From NCBI GenBank assembly GCA_034520215.1, contig JAXHNR010000002.1, forward strand, positions 142,060-206,059: a stretch of DNA of 64,000 bases. The letters run 5' to 3'. This DNA comes from Candidatus Krumholzibacteriota bacterium (GTDB lineage Bacteria; Krumholzibacteriota; Krumholzibacteriia; Krumholzibacteriales; WJIX01). The notes under the pieces were generated by a model. That model was not told the origin of the DNA, ran no database searches, and saw nothing but the letters and a program-made list of their open reading frames with translations. Made by a program: the position numbers and the translations under genes. Below, in pieces: positions 1-8,999 of this stretch (positions are counted from its first letter, which is position 1; each line of letters opens with the position of its first letter).

Positions 1-774
1 TTCGGCTTTCCTTACCAGGCCCCTGAACCTCTTGTCGCCGTATCTTACCGCCCTCCTGATATTTCCCTCCGCCAGAACCGCTCTCTTGATGGCTTCTTCC
101 TTTTTCAAACCGCGGTTTTCAATCAGAAAAGATTCCACGTCGGCGGCGGACAGGTAATCAAACCTGACTTCGTAGCATCTCGAGGTTATTGTCGGCAGCA
201 GTTTATCGGGAAATTCTGTCACAAGAATTATTACAACTGATTTTGGAGGCTCTTCAAGAAGCTTCAAAAAAGCGTTTTGGGCTTCTATAGTGGCGAGATG
301 AGCTTCATATATGATAACCAATGTTTTTTTTCCTTCGAACGGGTGTTTCGACGCCTTTTCTATCACGTCTCTAATAAGGTCTATCCCAATGCTTCTGGCC
401 TTGCGGCCGAATTCCCCGCTATTAAAGAAATCTTCTCTTCTACTTTCAATAACCACGGGATATGATTTCTCTATCGATCCATACGGAAGGGGGTATACTA
501 AATGAACATCAGGATGTTCGAGCCTTGATATCTTAGAGCATACCGGACAGGAGAGTTCCTCTTTAAAACAATCTCCCGAACAGTTTATTCTGGCGGCGAA
601 ATATAGAGCCATGAGCTCCTTGCCCGATCCTTCCGGGCCGGCAAAAAGCATAGAGGAAGGAAGCTTCTCCCCTTCAAGCATGTGAGTAACGAGGTCCGAA
701 ACTCTCTTTTGTGATTTTGCTATCGACCTTGCAGCTTTCAGTATATCGATGCTGGAGCTCCTTATTCTATCCAT
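1..774 (-). CDS. holB: DNA polymerase III delta' subunit (partial, 3' end outside window)
   Basis: This is an AAA+ clamp-loader subunit that helps load the beta clamp onto DNA. I translated the reverse strand from the ATG at 774-772; at least 258 residues are open to the window edge. A Walker-A-like GPEGSGKE lies at about residues 46-53. Four cysteines at about 65, 69, 76 and 79 form the zinc module of clamp-loader proteins. The motif KLLEEPP and the sensor-1-like TSRC follow, as in delta'/tau/gamma proteins. The start overlaps the end of envC by 13 bp, so it is probably the last visible gene of the long reverse-strand operon. The C-terminal collar domain is not in the window. Confidence 0.85.
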   Translation of the reverse strand, partial: MDRIRSSSIDILKAARSIAKSQKRVSDLVTHMLEGEKLPSSMLFAGPEGSGKELMALYFAARINCSGDCFKEELSCPVCSKISRLEHPDVHLVYPLPYGSIEKSYPVVIESRREDFFNSGEFGRKARSIGIDLIRDVIEKASKHPFEGKKTLVIIYEAHLATIEAQNAFLKLLEEPPKSVVIILVTEFPDKLLPTITSRCYEVRFDYLSAADVESFLIENRGLKKEEAIKRAVLAEGNIRRAVRYGDKRFRGLVRKAE

Positions 775-1946
775 TCCCCGGGGTTCAGGGCTTTCTTGGA
801 TTTTCTGATTTCAAAATGAAACACCCTGCCTCCAGAAACCGTAGAACTTGACACCTCCGCTATGATATCCCCTTTTTCAACCCGGTCTCCGTTCTTTACA
901 AATATCCGGGCTATTCTCGCGTATAACGTATAGTAGCTGTCTCCGTGATTTATAATAATACAATTTCCATATCCGGAGAGTTCTCCGGCGTATTCGACTC
1001 TTCCGCGGGCCACTCCGCGAACAGGAGATCCTTCTCTGGCATCTATATCCAGACCGGAGTTGAAAGTAACCGTGCCGAATTCGGGGTTTCTTGATCTGCC
1101 GTATTCCCGGACAGTCCTGCCATTCACCGGCATCGGCATCTTGCCCTTAAGCCCCTCAAAATCCGGCTCTCCGAACTCTCCCCGCGTATCGATGCTTTCT
1201 TTCCTCTTCTCCAGTCGGGTAATAATATTTAAAAGATTCTCTTCAGCGGCAGCCAGTTCGTCTATTCTCCTCTCGTATTTTCTTTCTTTTTTCTTCAGCT
1301 GACCGAGAGCCCTCTTTCTTTCCTCTTCATTTTCCCGCAACTTGGCCAGTTCTCTCTTTTTTTCTTCGCTGGAGAGATACAGTTTATGAATCATCCGTAC
1401 GAGTTTCGCCTTTTTTTTCGATATCTCTTCTTTTTTTGTTTTAATGTCATCTATAAAGGCCGCGTCTCTCGCGGCTACGATCAAAAAGAATTTGTACCTC
1501 TGGATGAGATCCGGGAAATCGTCGGCGTTCAGAATCTGCCGCCAGAAATCTCTGTCCCTCTCTTTGTAGATTTCCCTGAGTCTGCCCGAAAAGAGCTTCA
1601 GTCTCTGGGCATAAATCTCTTCGTTCCGATCCAGCGAGATTTTCAATAAATGCGCCTGTTTTTCCATCATATCTGCTTTTTCTTCTATTCCTTCAAGGAG
1701 GGACTTTGTCAAACTTCTCTCCTCTTTCAACTTCTCGAGGTAGTCTCCAACATTTTTCTCTTCGCGCTTCAACTGCTCTATATTCTTCCGCTGTTGTCTG
1801 ATCTCTTCTCTCAATTTTGCCAGCTCTTTTTCCTTGTTGTTGATTTTTTCTCCGAGCCTGCTTTCCTGCGCACGCGGCGCGGCCGTTGCCGCGATAATAA
1901 CAAGGAAAAAAAAGAGATATGCGGATCTGTTCTTCAAGTTTCCCAT
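762..1946 (-). CDS. envC: EnvC-like divisome murein hydrolase activator (degenerate LytM)
   Basis: Exported 394-residue protein with an N-terminal signal segment (residues 8-25), a charged coiled coil (about 28-250) and a C-terminal LytM/M23 fold (about 285-394). The LytM zinc site is degraded: the first ligand position reads FNSGLDI rather than HxGxD, the YGN...HG strand ends YARI instead of YxHL, and the last motif is VFHFE instead of HLHFE. E. coli EnvC is likewise catalytically dead and activates amidases under FtsEX control. Here the gene follows ftsE and ftsX directly (12 bp after ftsX), which supports the same role at septum splitting. That role is inferred from architecture and neighbours. 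Confidence 0.82.
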   Translation of the reverse strand: MGNLKNRSAYLFFFLVIIAATAAPRAQESRLGEKINNKEKELAKLREEIRQQRKNIEQLKREEKNVGDYLEKLKEERSLTKSLLEGIEEKADMMEKQAHLLKISLDRNEEIYAQRLKLFSGRLREIYKERDRDFWRQILNADDFPDLIQRYKFFLIVAARDAAFIDDIKTKKEEISKKKAKLVRMIHKLYLSSEEKKRELAKLRENEEERKRALGQLKKKERKYERRIDELAAAEENLLNIITRLEKRKESIDTRGEFGEPDFEGLKGKMPMPVNGRTVREYGRSRNPEFGTVTFNSGLDIDAREGSPVRGVARGRVEYAGELSGYGNCIIINHGDSYYTLYARIARIFVKNGDRVEKGDIIAEVSSSTVSGGRVFHFEIRKSKKALNPGEWIE

Positions 1947-1958
1947 CCTGAAAAAAAT

Positions 1959-2831
1959 TTATCTTTTAAGAAATTTCCTGACGGCAATAAAGCTTCCCGC
2001 GGCTCCCAGTAAAGCACATAAAACAACAAATCCCGCCACTCCTTCAAGCTGGAAAAACACTATTCCCGGCAAATACCTCTCGGCAAATGAATACACCACC
2101 CACAAGAGCAACATGGCTAATCCTGAGGATATGACCCCCTGAACCCCGCCCTCGATTATGAAGGGGACCTGTATGTAAGAGTTTGTCGCGCCCACCAATT
2201 TCATTATTTCAACGGATTTTTGTCTCGATAAGATCGATAACCTGACCGTATTAGATATCACGAAAATTACTGAAAGAAAAACTATCAACCCCAGGGCGAG
2301 CCCCGTCATATAAAAGCCCTTAACGAGTTTTTCGCCTCTTTCAACCCACTTTTTGCCGTATCTCGCTTCTTCTACTCCCTTCCACCCCATGGCAGTTTGA
2401 GCGATTTCCTTCATAAAAGAGCTCTCGGTCCGTTCTGGTTTCATCTGTACTCTGAACGCGTCCGGAAGAGGATTAGAGCTGAGTTCATCTAAAATCTCGC
2501 TGCTTTCTCCCAGCTGGTCGCGGAATTTCTTCAGCGCTTCTTCTTTTGAAACAAAAATAACTCCTTTTATACCTTCAATATCCAGAAGCTTATTTCTAAT
2601 AATCTCGACTCTTTTGTTATCCAAACCGTCTTCAAGATAAACATAGACATATACCGCTTCCATTCCCCTGTCTATCACCATCGAAACATTCATAGTGATC
2701 AGAAGGAAAATCACGAGTACCAACAGAGAAAAACCCATAATAATGATAGATATCAGGTTAGAGAGTGTTCTGCGTTTCAGCATTCTCGTTGATTCGCCAA
2801 TGATATATTTTACGTTATTTATACCCGCCAT
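1959..2831 (-). CDS. ftsX: Cell division ABC transporter permease FtsX
   Basis: A 290-residue membrane protein with the FtsX layout: a cytoplasmic N-terminus, a first membrane helix at about residues 25-50, an extracytoplasmic domain of about 120 residues containing FVSKEEALKKF, then three more helices (about 170-200, 220-245, 260-285). The conserved SRQKSVEIMKLVGATN segment lies between helices 2 and 3. With FtsE it forms the complex that transmits ATP hydrolysis to a periplasmic amidase activator, here the downstream EnvC-like protein. It starts 37 bp after ftsE ends and stops 12 bp before envC starts. Confidence 0.92.
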   Translation of the reverse strand: MAGINNVKYIIGESTRMLKRRTLSNLISIIIMGFSLLVLVIFLLITMNVSMVIDRGMEAVYVYVYLEDGLDNKRVEIIRNKLLDIEGIKGVIFVSKEEALKKFRDQLGESSEILDELSSNPLPDAFRVQMKPERTESSFMKEIAQTAMGWKGVEEARYGKKWVERGEKLVKGFYMTGLALGLIVFLSVIFVISNTVRLSILSRQKSVEIMKLVGATNSYIQVPFIIEGGVQGVISSGLAMLLLWVVYSFAERYLPGIVFFQLEGVAGFVVLCALLGAAGSFIAVRKFLKR

Positions 2832-2868
2832 TCGAACCCCTCTGAGTCAATAAGACTACACTTAATCT

Positions 2869-3669
2869 TTATTCTGTTTTGCCCCTATCCTCTCCTATAG
2901 CGTTGTCAGTAAATTTTCTGGCGCGGTAATCAACGTGGGAATCAGAAAGACTGTCTCTGAGATTTCCCCTGAAGAGCATTTCGGTGTCCTTGACAATCCT
3001 GCCGTCCCGTAAATAGATTATTCTCTGACCGAAGCTCTTGACAAGGTCAACGTCGTGGGTAGCCATCAACACCGCTGTCCCTCCGGAATTTATCCTGAAC
3101 AGCAACTCGAGTATTTCCCTTGTTACTTCCGGATCGAGGTTGCCTGTCGGCTCATCCGCGAGGAGGATAACCGGCTTGTTCGCCAGCGCCCGGGCTATTG
3201 CCACTCTCTGCTGCTCTCCCCCCGAAAGTGATCCCGGGAATTCGTATCTTTTGTGGTATAGTCCAACTCTGGTTAGAATGTCGGTCATTTCTCTTTTTAT
3301 TTCCGCCATTCCGGTTCCGCCCACTTTCATGGCAAGAGCAACATTTTCAAAAACCGTCCTTCCTTCCAGCAGACGGAAATCCTGAAATATAATGCCTATT
3401 TTCCTCCTCAACTCAGGTATAGTACTCCTCTTCATTCTTGTAGAAACATATGACCCCATTATTACCTGGCCTGAATCAGGAAGATCATCCATATACATCA
3501 TCTTCAGCAGCGTACTTTTGCCCGCCCCGCTCGGCCCGACCAGAAAAACAAACTCTCCATTTGCCAACTGTATGTTTATATCCCGCAGCGCGAAATCCCT
3601 GCCCAGTTTTTTTGACAGGTGATAAACACCGGCTATTATCCTGTTTTTTTCCGGCATAATTTCAGCCAC
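2869..3669 (-). CDS. ftsE: Cell division ABC transporter ATPase FtsE
   Basis: A 266-residue ABC ATPase with Walker A GPSGAGKST (about residue 45), Q-loop FQDFRLL, signature LSGGEQQR, Walker B VILLADEP and switch histidine ATHD. It is longer than most FtsE proteins (about 220 residues) because of an extra charged C-terminal tail of about 40 residues after the D-loop region. The start is ambiguous: the GTG at 3669 overlaps the pdxA stop, and an ATG follows at 3657. The partner is ftsX directly downstream. Confidence 0.92.
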   Translation of the reverse strand: MAEIMPEKNRIIAGVYHLSKKLGRDFALRDINIQLANGEFVFLVGPSGAGKSTLLKMMYMDDLPDSGQVIMGSYVSTRMKRSTIPELRRKIGIIFQDFRLLEGRTVFENVALAMKVGGTGMAEIKREMTDILTRVGLYHKRYEFPGSLSGGEQQRVAIARALANKPVILLADEPTGNLDPEVTREILELLFRINSGGTAVLMATHDVDLVKSFGQRIIYLRDGRIVKDTEMLFRGNLRDSLSDSHVDYRARKFTDNAIGEDRGKTE

Positions 3670-4687
3670 CGACCTTCTTTCGTTTTGTTAAGCAGCACTC
3701 AGCGGCGAGAGAAACCGCCTCGTAGAGGCTTCCGGATTCAGCTTCTCCCCTTCCGGCAATTCCATATGCCGTGCCGTGGCATACGGATGTCCTGACCACA
3801 GGCAACCCTATGGTCATATTCACACCCTTATCAAATCCCGCGGTTTTAAAGGGAATCATCCCCTGGTCATGATATAAAGCAACATAGGCGTCATAATTCT
3901 TGTTTTTTCTGTTATAAAAAAGTGTGTCCGAGGGCACGGGGCCCGTCACGGTCAAACCTTCTGAGAGGAGCCCTTCAATCGCCGGAATGATAATTTCCCT
4001 CTCTTCCGATCCGGTAACTCCCCCGTCTCCGGCATGAGGATTCAAAGCCGCCACCGCTATCTTCGGTTTTTTTATTCCCCAGAATTCTTTCAGGGCGCTG
4101 TCTGTTACTCTGACACATTTTCTTATCCTGTCTGTTGAAATCGCGCCCGGCACATCTCTCAATGCAATATCCCTTGTCATAATAACAATTCTAAGGGGAC
4201 CGTTGACCATCATCATCTGGCAGTCAGGTGAACTGAATTTATCCGCGAGCATGTCAGTGTGTCCTATATATGAATACCCCGCGAGAGCAAGAGCTTCTTT
4301 AGATACAGGTCCCGTAACTATGCCCTCTACATGTCCTGACAGAGCCATAGAAACCGCTGTTTCAACCGCTTTGCCCGAAATTCTCCCGCCTTCCTCACTC
4401 GCCCTTCCGGCCGGAAGGTTGACTTTTGGTAAAGATGTGTCTATCAAAATGGGGTTTCCCGTTTTTATTTCAGCCGCGGAATTCCAATCAGTAATCGTTC
4501 TTATTCTATCCGCCGTCTTCTGTGACAGATATTTTACCAGCTCTTCGGCTGAACCAATAATATATAGATTATGATCGTCAAATCTTCCGTTTTCAATCAA
4601 ATCGGCGGTAATCTCCGGCCCTATTCCGGCTGGATCACCTATCGTAAGAGCAATGCTTATCCTCTCATCAGACATCCCTTCCTCCAT
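3662..4687 (-). CDS. pdxA: 4-hydroxythreonine-4-phosphate dehydrogenase
   Basis: PdxA oxidises 4-phosphohydroxy-L-threonine in DXP-independent-ring vitamin B6 synthesis. The 341-residue protein has the N-terminal TIGDPAGIGPEI signature and the histidine metal-ligand motifs GHTDML, NPHAGDGG and YHDQGMIPFK. Length is normal for the family. It starts 5 bp after the S4-domain gene and overlaps ftsE, so B6 synthesis is embedded in the cell-envelope operon. No other pdx gene is visible in this window. Confidence 0.94.
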   Translation of the reverse strand: MEEGMSDERISIALTIGDPAGIGPEITADLIENGRFDDHNLYIIGSAEELVKYLSQKTADRIRTITDWNSAAEIKTGNPILIDTSLPKVNLPAGRASEEGGRISGKAVETAVSMALSGHVEGIVTGPVSKEALALAGYSYIGHTDMLADKFSSPDCQMMMVNGPLRIVIMTRDIALRDVPGAISTDRIRKCVRVTDSALKEFWGIKKPKIAVAALNPHAGDGGVTGSEEREIIIPAIEGLLSEGLTVTGPVPSDTLFYNRKNKNYDAYVALYHDQGMIPFKTAGFDKGVNMTIGLPVVRTSVCHGTAYGIAGRGEAESGSLYEAVSLAAECCLTKRKKVGG

Positions 4688-4692
4688 CTCCT

Positions 4693-4950
4693 CTATAAAT
4701 TTCTTTCCCTGATAATTCTGTAGAACTGCTTTCTGTTTTTCCGGGGAACCTGTTTTCGCGGTACTTCAATTATTTTGATTACTATTTCCCTTTCAGGATA
4801 CCTTATATGCAAAATGTCACCGGTCTTTATTTCTTTCGAGGACTTTACGGCTTTCCCCTCAACCCTGATTTCTCCGCTGCTGATACCCTTAGCGGCTTCG
4901 CTCCTCGTCTTTGCCAGACACAGGTATTTTAGTAAAAGATCTATCCTCAC
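4693..4950 (-). CDS. S4 domain RNA-binding protein, Hsp15/RqcP-like
   Basis: An 85-residue protein that is essentially one S4 domain: MRIDLLLKYLCLAKTRSEAA, then GEIRVEGKAVKSS, then GDILHIRYPE, with a basic C-terminal tail. Members such as Hsp15 and RqcP bind stalled 50S-tRNA complexes. The start codon overlaps the stop of the SurA-like gene by 4 bp, implying coupled translation. Assignment to Hsp15 versus RqcP cannot be settled from sequence inspection. Confidence 0.8.
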   Translation of the reverse strand: MRIDLLLKYLCLAKTRSEAAKGISSGEIRVEGKAVKSSKEIKTGDILHIRYPEREIVIKIIEVPRKQVPRKNRKQFYRIIRERNL

Positions 4951-6290
4951 TGCTGAACGTCTTCCTTGATATCAACGTAATATTTGCTCTTAAGGGTATC
5001 GATATAATCTGTGTATTTCTCCTGCAGTTTCTCCTGTCTGAGAAGTTTTCTTAAATCATCCTCCGCTTCCTTGAAACTGAAAGGTCTTTCTTTTTCCCGC
5101 CCGAGAACTTTTATGATTCTAAAACCTTTGCTGTCTTTTACAACGGGAGCTAATTCTCCCGGCTTGACGTTTTGTATCGCGTCTTTGAAAAACTGCGGAA
5201 GATTAGCTGTTGGTATTTCCCCGATGACTCCTTTTTTTTCCGCTGTTTCTTTATCGTCTGACAAACGGGATGCCAGCTTGCCAAAGTCCTCGCCATCGAG
5301 AATCCTCTTTCTGATCTCTTCAGCTTTTTTCAGAGCTTCTTCTTTCTCTCCGGTGCTTTCTTTGATCTTAACGAGTATATGTCTAATCTTTTTTTCTTCT
5401 CCATCTATTTCATCGAGTTTAATAAGATGATATCCTAAATCTGTTAGAACCGGGGGGCTCGTCTCTCCAACTTTCAGCTTACTCGCGGCTTTTACAAAAT
5501 CGGGGTTGCTAAGCTCCTCCAACTTCAAGAATCCGAGGTTTCCTCCGTATTCGGCGCTCGGGCCCTCTGAATATTTCTCGGCAAGGCCGGAGAAGGCTTC
5601 TCCATTCTTTAACTTTTTCTCTATCTCTCCTATCTTCTCCAGCGCCTTCTCTTTGCTTTCCCCCGAAGGTTCCGGCAGGATAAGAATCTGTGCCAGCTTA
5701 ACTGTGGCCGGCCGTAGAGACATTTCATGAATATAATCGCTGTAATATTCTCTTAATTCCTCTTCTTTAATGTTTATCTGGCCCATAACTTCCCTGTACA
5801 TGAGTTTCTGAATCAATTGTCTTGATTTTATTTTCTCACGCCATTGCATTCTAAGCTGTTGAACCGTTATACCGTTCTTCTTTAATTCCCTTTTAAAGGC
5901 TTCTTCCCCTCCAATATCCCTTTTGTTTCTCTCAATTGCTTCCTGCACCTCGGCATCTATGCTTTCCTGTTCAACCTCCATTCCGATTCTCTCGGCGTGA
6001 ACGGCCATGAGCAAATCCGCCACAAGACCATCCAGCACTTCCTTTCGGATTTCCCGCTTTCTTTCACCTGTAATATTTTCCGTTTTCCCTATCTGAAGCA
6101 TCAGCCGTTTATACTCAATCTCAAATTCGCTCTGAAGTACTGCCTTATCCTCAACAACGGCAATTACTCTGTCAATTATCTTCTTCCGGCCGGCATCCCC
6201 TGAACCACGGGCGTTTCCGCATAGAAAGCCGGCGATCATAAGCAGGAGCGCAGCAGCGGCAGGCCTTTTTAATCCTATTGCTAAGTTCAA
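4947..6290 (-). CDS. surA: SurA-like periplasmic peptidyl-prolyl isomerase/chaperone
   Basis: A 447-residue exported foldase. It has a signal peptide (about residues 8-28), a SurA N-terminal chaperone domain (VIAVVEDKAVLQSEFE, about 40-190), a first parvulin domain (about 195-300; SEGPSAEYGGNLGFL) and a second (about 305-410; LSDDKETAEKKGVIGEI). The order N domain-P1-P2-short C helix matches E. coli SurA, which escorts outer-membrane proteins. It is the last of three consecutive PpiC genes, 38 bp after the previous one. Confidence 0.85.
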   Translation of the reverse strand: MNLAIGLKRPAAAALLLMIAGFLCGNARGSGDAGRKKIIDRVIAVVEDKAVLQSEFEIEYKRLMLQIGKTENITGERKREIRKEVLDGLVADLLMAVHAERIGMEVEQESIDAEVQEAIERNKRDIGGEEAFKRELKKNGITVQQLRMQWREKIKSRQLIQKLMYREVMGQINIKEEELREYYSDYIHEMSLRPATVKLAQILILPEPSGESKEKALEKIGEIEKKLKNGEAFSGLAEKYSEGPSAEYGGNLGFLKLEELSNPDFVKAASKLKVGETSPPVLTDLGYHLIKLDEIDGEEKKIRHILVKIKESTGEKEEALKKAEEIRKRILDGEDFGKLASRLSDDKETAEKKGVIGEIPTANLPQFFKDAIQNVKPGELAPVVKDSKGFRIIKVLGREKERPFSFKEAEDDLRKLLRQEKLQEKYTDYIDTLKSKYYVDIKEDVQQ

Positions 6291-6328
6291 TCTATCACCC
6301 CTCTATTCCAAATCAATTAACTCCATAG

Positions 6329-7279
6329 TCACCGCTGATCAGGTGCCTTTGAAGAGATTTCCGTGGAATCACTATTCGGCTTGTATGTCTCATCGTAGTA
6401 CTCTACGCCTATTTTCTCGCGGAGGGACCTGATGAATTCCCGGTAAGCCTTCTTACGCTTTTCCACCATAAGGATATTCATTATCTGCTCTTGAACATCG
6501 CTCAGATGAACTGTTCCGAGCGTTTTGCGGCTTCCAACCAATTTAATTATATGATAGCCGAAATCAGATTTAACTATATCGCTTACTTCACCCGGCTTCA
6601 TCTGAAATACTACAGATTCGAATTCCGGAATCATGTTTTCCTTGGTAAGATAACCAAGGTCTCCTCCTCTTTCCGCGACAGGATCAACAGAATATTTGTT
6701 AGCGATATAAGAAAAGCTGTTTCTTTTAAGAAGACCCTTTACTTTTTCAGCCTCTTCTCTGCTGTTTAAAAGTATATGCCTTACTCTGTATTCCCGTTCA
6801 TATTCTCTTCTGTGTTCTTCAAAATAATCTTTAATTTCCTTCTCTTCTATCTGTATTCTCTCTCTCATTTCGAGGAAGAGAAGATGATCGGCAAGGTATT
6901 CCTTCTCGAGGTTTTTTATCCGCGCTTTCACGCGTGGGTCATTCTTCAGCCCTCTTCTTAAAGCTTCCTGATAACACAGTTCAACATCAACCCACCTGTT
7001 AATATAAGATCTTCTATCCTCTGCCGTGTAAAGTCCATCCTGATCACGCGGCAAAAGATTCTCAAATCCTTCTTTTGTAAAAATCTTCTCGCCGACTCTT
7101 ACAATATCGCCCGGTGACGGCTTTGTGTCACCGGGATCTTTTTCCTTTTGGCAAGCGAAAGATAGTAAGATAATAACCAGAAGTATCGCTGTTATTCTGA
7201 AAATTGATCTCTCGCCGCCTTCCGGAGCCCAACCTCTATTTTGTTCTGGTAAGTTCGGCTTTAGCAAGGTTTTCTTCAT
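6329..7279 (-). CDS. PpiC-type peptidyl-prolyl isomerase lipoprotein
   Basis: A 316-residue predicted lipoprotein. The hydrophobic segment ITAILLVIILLSFAC ends in a lipobox Cys at about residue 43. A SurA_N-like helical region (about 70-160) and one parvulin domain (about 160-260; SVDPVAERGGDLGYL, FGYHIIKLVG) follow. The chosen ATG overlaps the upstream PpiC gene by 44 bp and gives an unusually long pre-lipobox leader of about 42 residues. A non-ATG start nearer the hydrophobic segment is possible. It is probably a PrsA-like periplasmic foldase. Confidence 0.8.
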   Translation of the reverse strand: MKKTLLKPNLPEQNRGWAPEGGERSIFRITAILLVIILLSFACQKEKDPGDTKPSPGDIVRVGEKIFTKEGFENLLPRDQDGLYTAEDRRSYINRWVDVELCYQEALRRGLKNDPRVKARIKNLEKEYLADHLLFLEMRERIQIEEKEIKDYFEEHRREYEREYRVRHILLNSREEAEKVKGLLKRNSFSYIANKYSVDPVAERGGDLGYLTKENMIPEFESVVFQMKPGEVSDIVKSDFGYHIIKLVGSRKTLGTVHLSDVQEQIMNILMVEKRKKAYREFIRSLREKIGVEYYDETYKPNSDSTEISSKAPDQR

Positions 7280-8930
7280 ACACTTCTATAGAATAGTTCT
7301 TACGCCATTCTGCCACTTTCTTGTCAAACAATTCATTTATTTTCTCTTGCTTCAGAGTGCTCCTGATTGACTCTTCAGCTTGCTCCTTAGACACCTTCAT
7401 GGCTTCAACTATTTTATCAAGCTTCAATAGTATCCAACCCCTGTCGGTTTTGAAAGGCTTTGATATCGCACCCTTCTCCGGAAGACCGAAAGCTATTTCG
7501 TCAATTTTCGAATCTTTATTTTCAGCGTGCAGCTTCACTTTTCCGTTTTCCTCCTTAAGGGCTTCATCTTCAGAGAAGTTTTTGACAAGGGTCTCAAAAT
7601 CTTCCCCTTCCTCTGCAAGCTTTTTGGCTTCTTCGATGATCTCCCTGTCGGAGTTTAATATTACTGTAAATGCTCTCTGCTCCTTCGTTACAATCTGCGC
7701 CTCATTCTCTTTATAGTAATCATCGATCTCCGGCCGAGTCACCTGAACTTTCCCTTTTATGGTTTCGTTATAAAGAGCAGATAACATAACCTGCTCGACT
7801 CGTCTGTCGTAGATCCCTTTTATTTCAGGGTCTTCCATCAGCTTAAGTCTCTTCTCCGCGTACTCGGGAAGGACGTCGTTAAAGAACTTTTTGTTCATAG
7901 TATTTACTATGTTCTCCCTACCCTTTTCGCGGCGTGGTCTTGCAGGCAGATCCAGGTTTTCATAAAGATACTTGAAGTCGGCAAGCGTGTATGTATTCCC
8001 CTCATATTCACACAGAATCATCCCCTTGTAATCATCAGGCAAATTGAATTCCGGCGCGTTTTTTCTGGTTACTTTTCTGTCCATAATATCTTTGAACGGA
8101 ATATCTTCCGGAAGACTGTTATAAGCGATTTCTAACGCGTCGGGATAAATTTTATATCCCATTTCGTCCATTATACTCTGCTTGACCTTCTGCATTCTTT
8201 TGTTTTCCTTTATCGCTCTGATTCTTTTCCTCGCGTATTCCTTGTCCCTCGAGGGAGGGACAGTCCTTCTGTCATGTACTTTAAGTATCCTGAATTCGTT
8301 TTCCGTTCTCAAGGGAAGCGTTATGCCGCCTTCTTCTGTATTAAGGAGGGCTTCCTCCACCCACCAGTACATCTCGCCAATTGGCACCGTCCCGAGCTTT
8401 CCGCCATCTCTTGCTGTTTTAGTTATGGAGTATTTCCTCGCCGCTTCCGCAAAATCTGTTCCTTCTAATATTTCATCTCTTATTTTCAGAGCCTTCATAC
8501 TGTCAAGGACCGTAATTTCGCTTAGAACAAATTCGTTTTTCATCTTATCATAATATTCATCCACTTCTTTTTCATTAACCTCAACCTTATCCCGTATGAA
8601 ATATTTTGTTATCGCGCCAACCAGAAAGGGCCCTTTGTACATATTTTTAAAGGCTCTAACCCTTTCGTTCTTTTCGTACCCCATATCTTTTGCCTTAAGG
8701 ACCATAACCTCTTTGGCGATCATGTAATCTAAGATTTTCTTTTTCCCTTCAATGTTGTTTGTGTCCGGCAGATAACTCTCATCTATCACTTCCTGGACCT
8801 TTTCAAATTGCCCTAAAGTGAGTTCTTTTCCTTCAACCCTCGCGATCACAAGGTCTTCTCTGTCCGTAGTAGAACAGCCCAAATACCCTGTTATAAGGGT
8901 GATTATCAATACAAATGCTGCCTTTTTCAT
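7236..8930 (-). CDS. PpiC-type peptidyl-prolyl isomerase lipoprotein, two foldase modules
   Basis: A 564-residue protein with a lipoprotein signal (LITGYLGCSTTD; lipid Cys at about 19). Two diverged parvulin-like modules are visible: about residues 115-220 (ARKYSITKTARDGGKLGTV) and about 390-510 (FSEDEALKEENGKV...DRGWILLKLDKI). Each is preceded by a helical arm with DEYYDKMKNEF or DDYYKENEAQ. It is the first of three tandem foldase genes and starts 69 bp after mfd ends. Confidence 0.8.
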   Translation of the reverse strand: MKKAAFVLIITLITGYLGCSTTDREDLVIARVEGKELTLGQFEKVQEVIDESYLPDTNNIEGKKKILDYMIAKEVMVLKAKDMGYEKNERVRAFKNMYKGPFLVGAITKYFIRDKVEVNEKEVDEYYDKMKNEFVLSEITVLDSMKALKIRDEILEGTDFAEAARKYSITKTARDGGKLGTVPIGEMYWWVEEALLNTEEGGITLPLRTENEFRILKVHDRRTVPPSRDKEYARKRIRAIKENKRMQKVKQSIMDEMGYKIYPDALEIAYNSLPEDIPFKDIMDRKVTRKNAPEFNLPDDYKGMILCEYEGNTYTLADFKYLYENLDLPARPRREKGRENIVNTMNKKFFNDVLPEYAEKRLKLMEDPEIKGIYDRRVEQVMLSALYNETIKGKVQVTRPEIDDYYKENEAQIVTKEQRAFTVILNSDREIIEEAKKLAEEGEDFETLVKNFSEDEALKEENGKVKLHAENKDSKIDEIAFGLPEKGAISKPFKTDRGWILLKLDKIVEAMKVSKEQAEESIRSTLKQEKINELFDKKVAEWRKNYSIEVYEENLAKAELTRTK

Positions 8931-8999
8931 TTTTGCTCCTTTCTTTCTTTTTAATACTTCCGCGAACCTTTGAATCTTCAGAAATCCAAACCTTACTGT

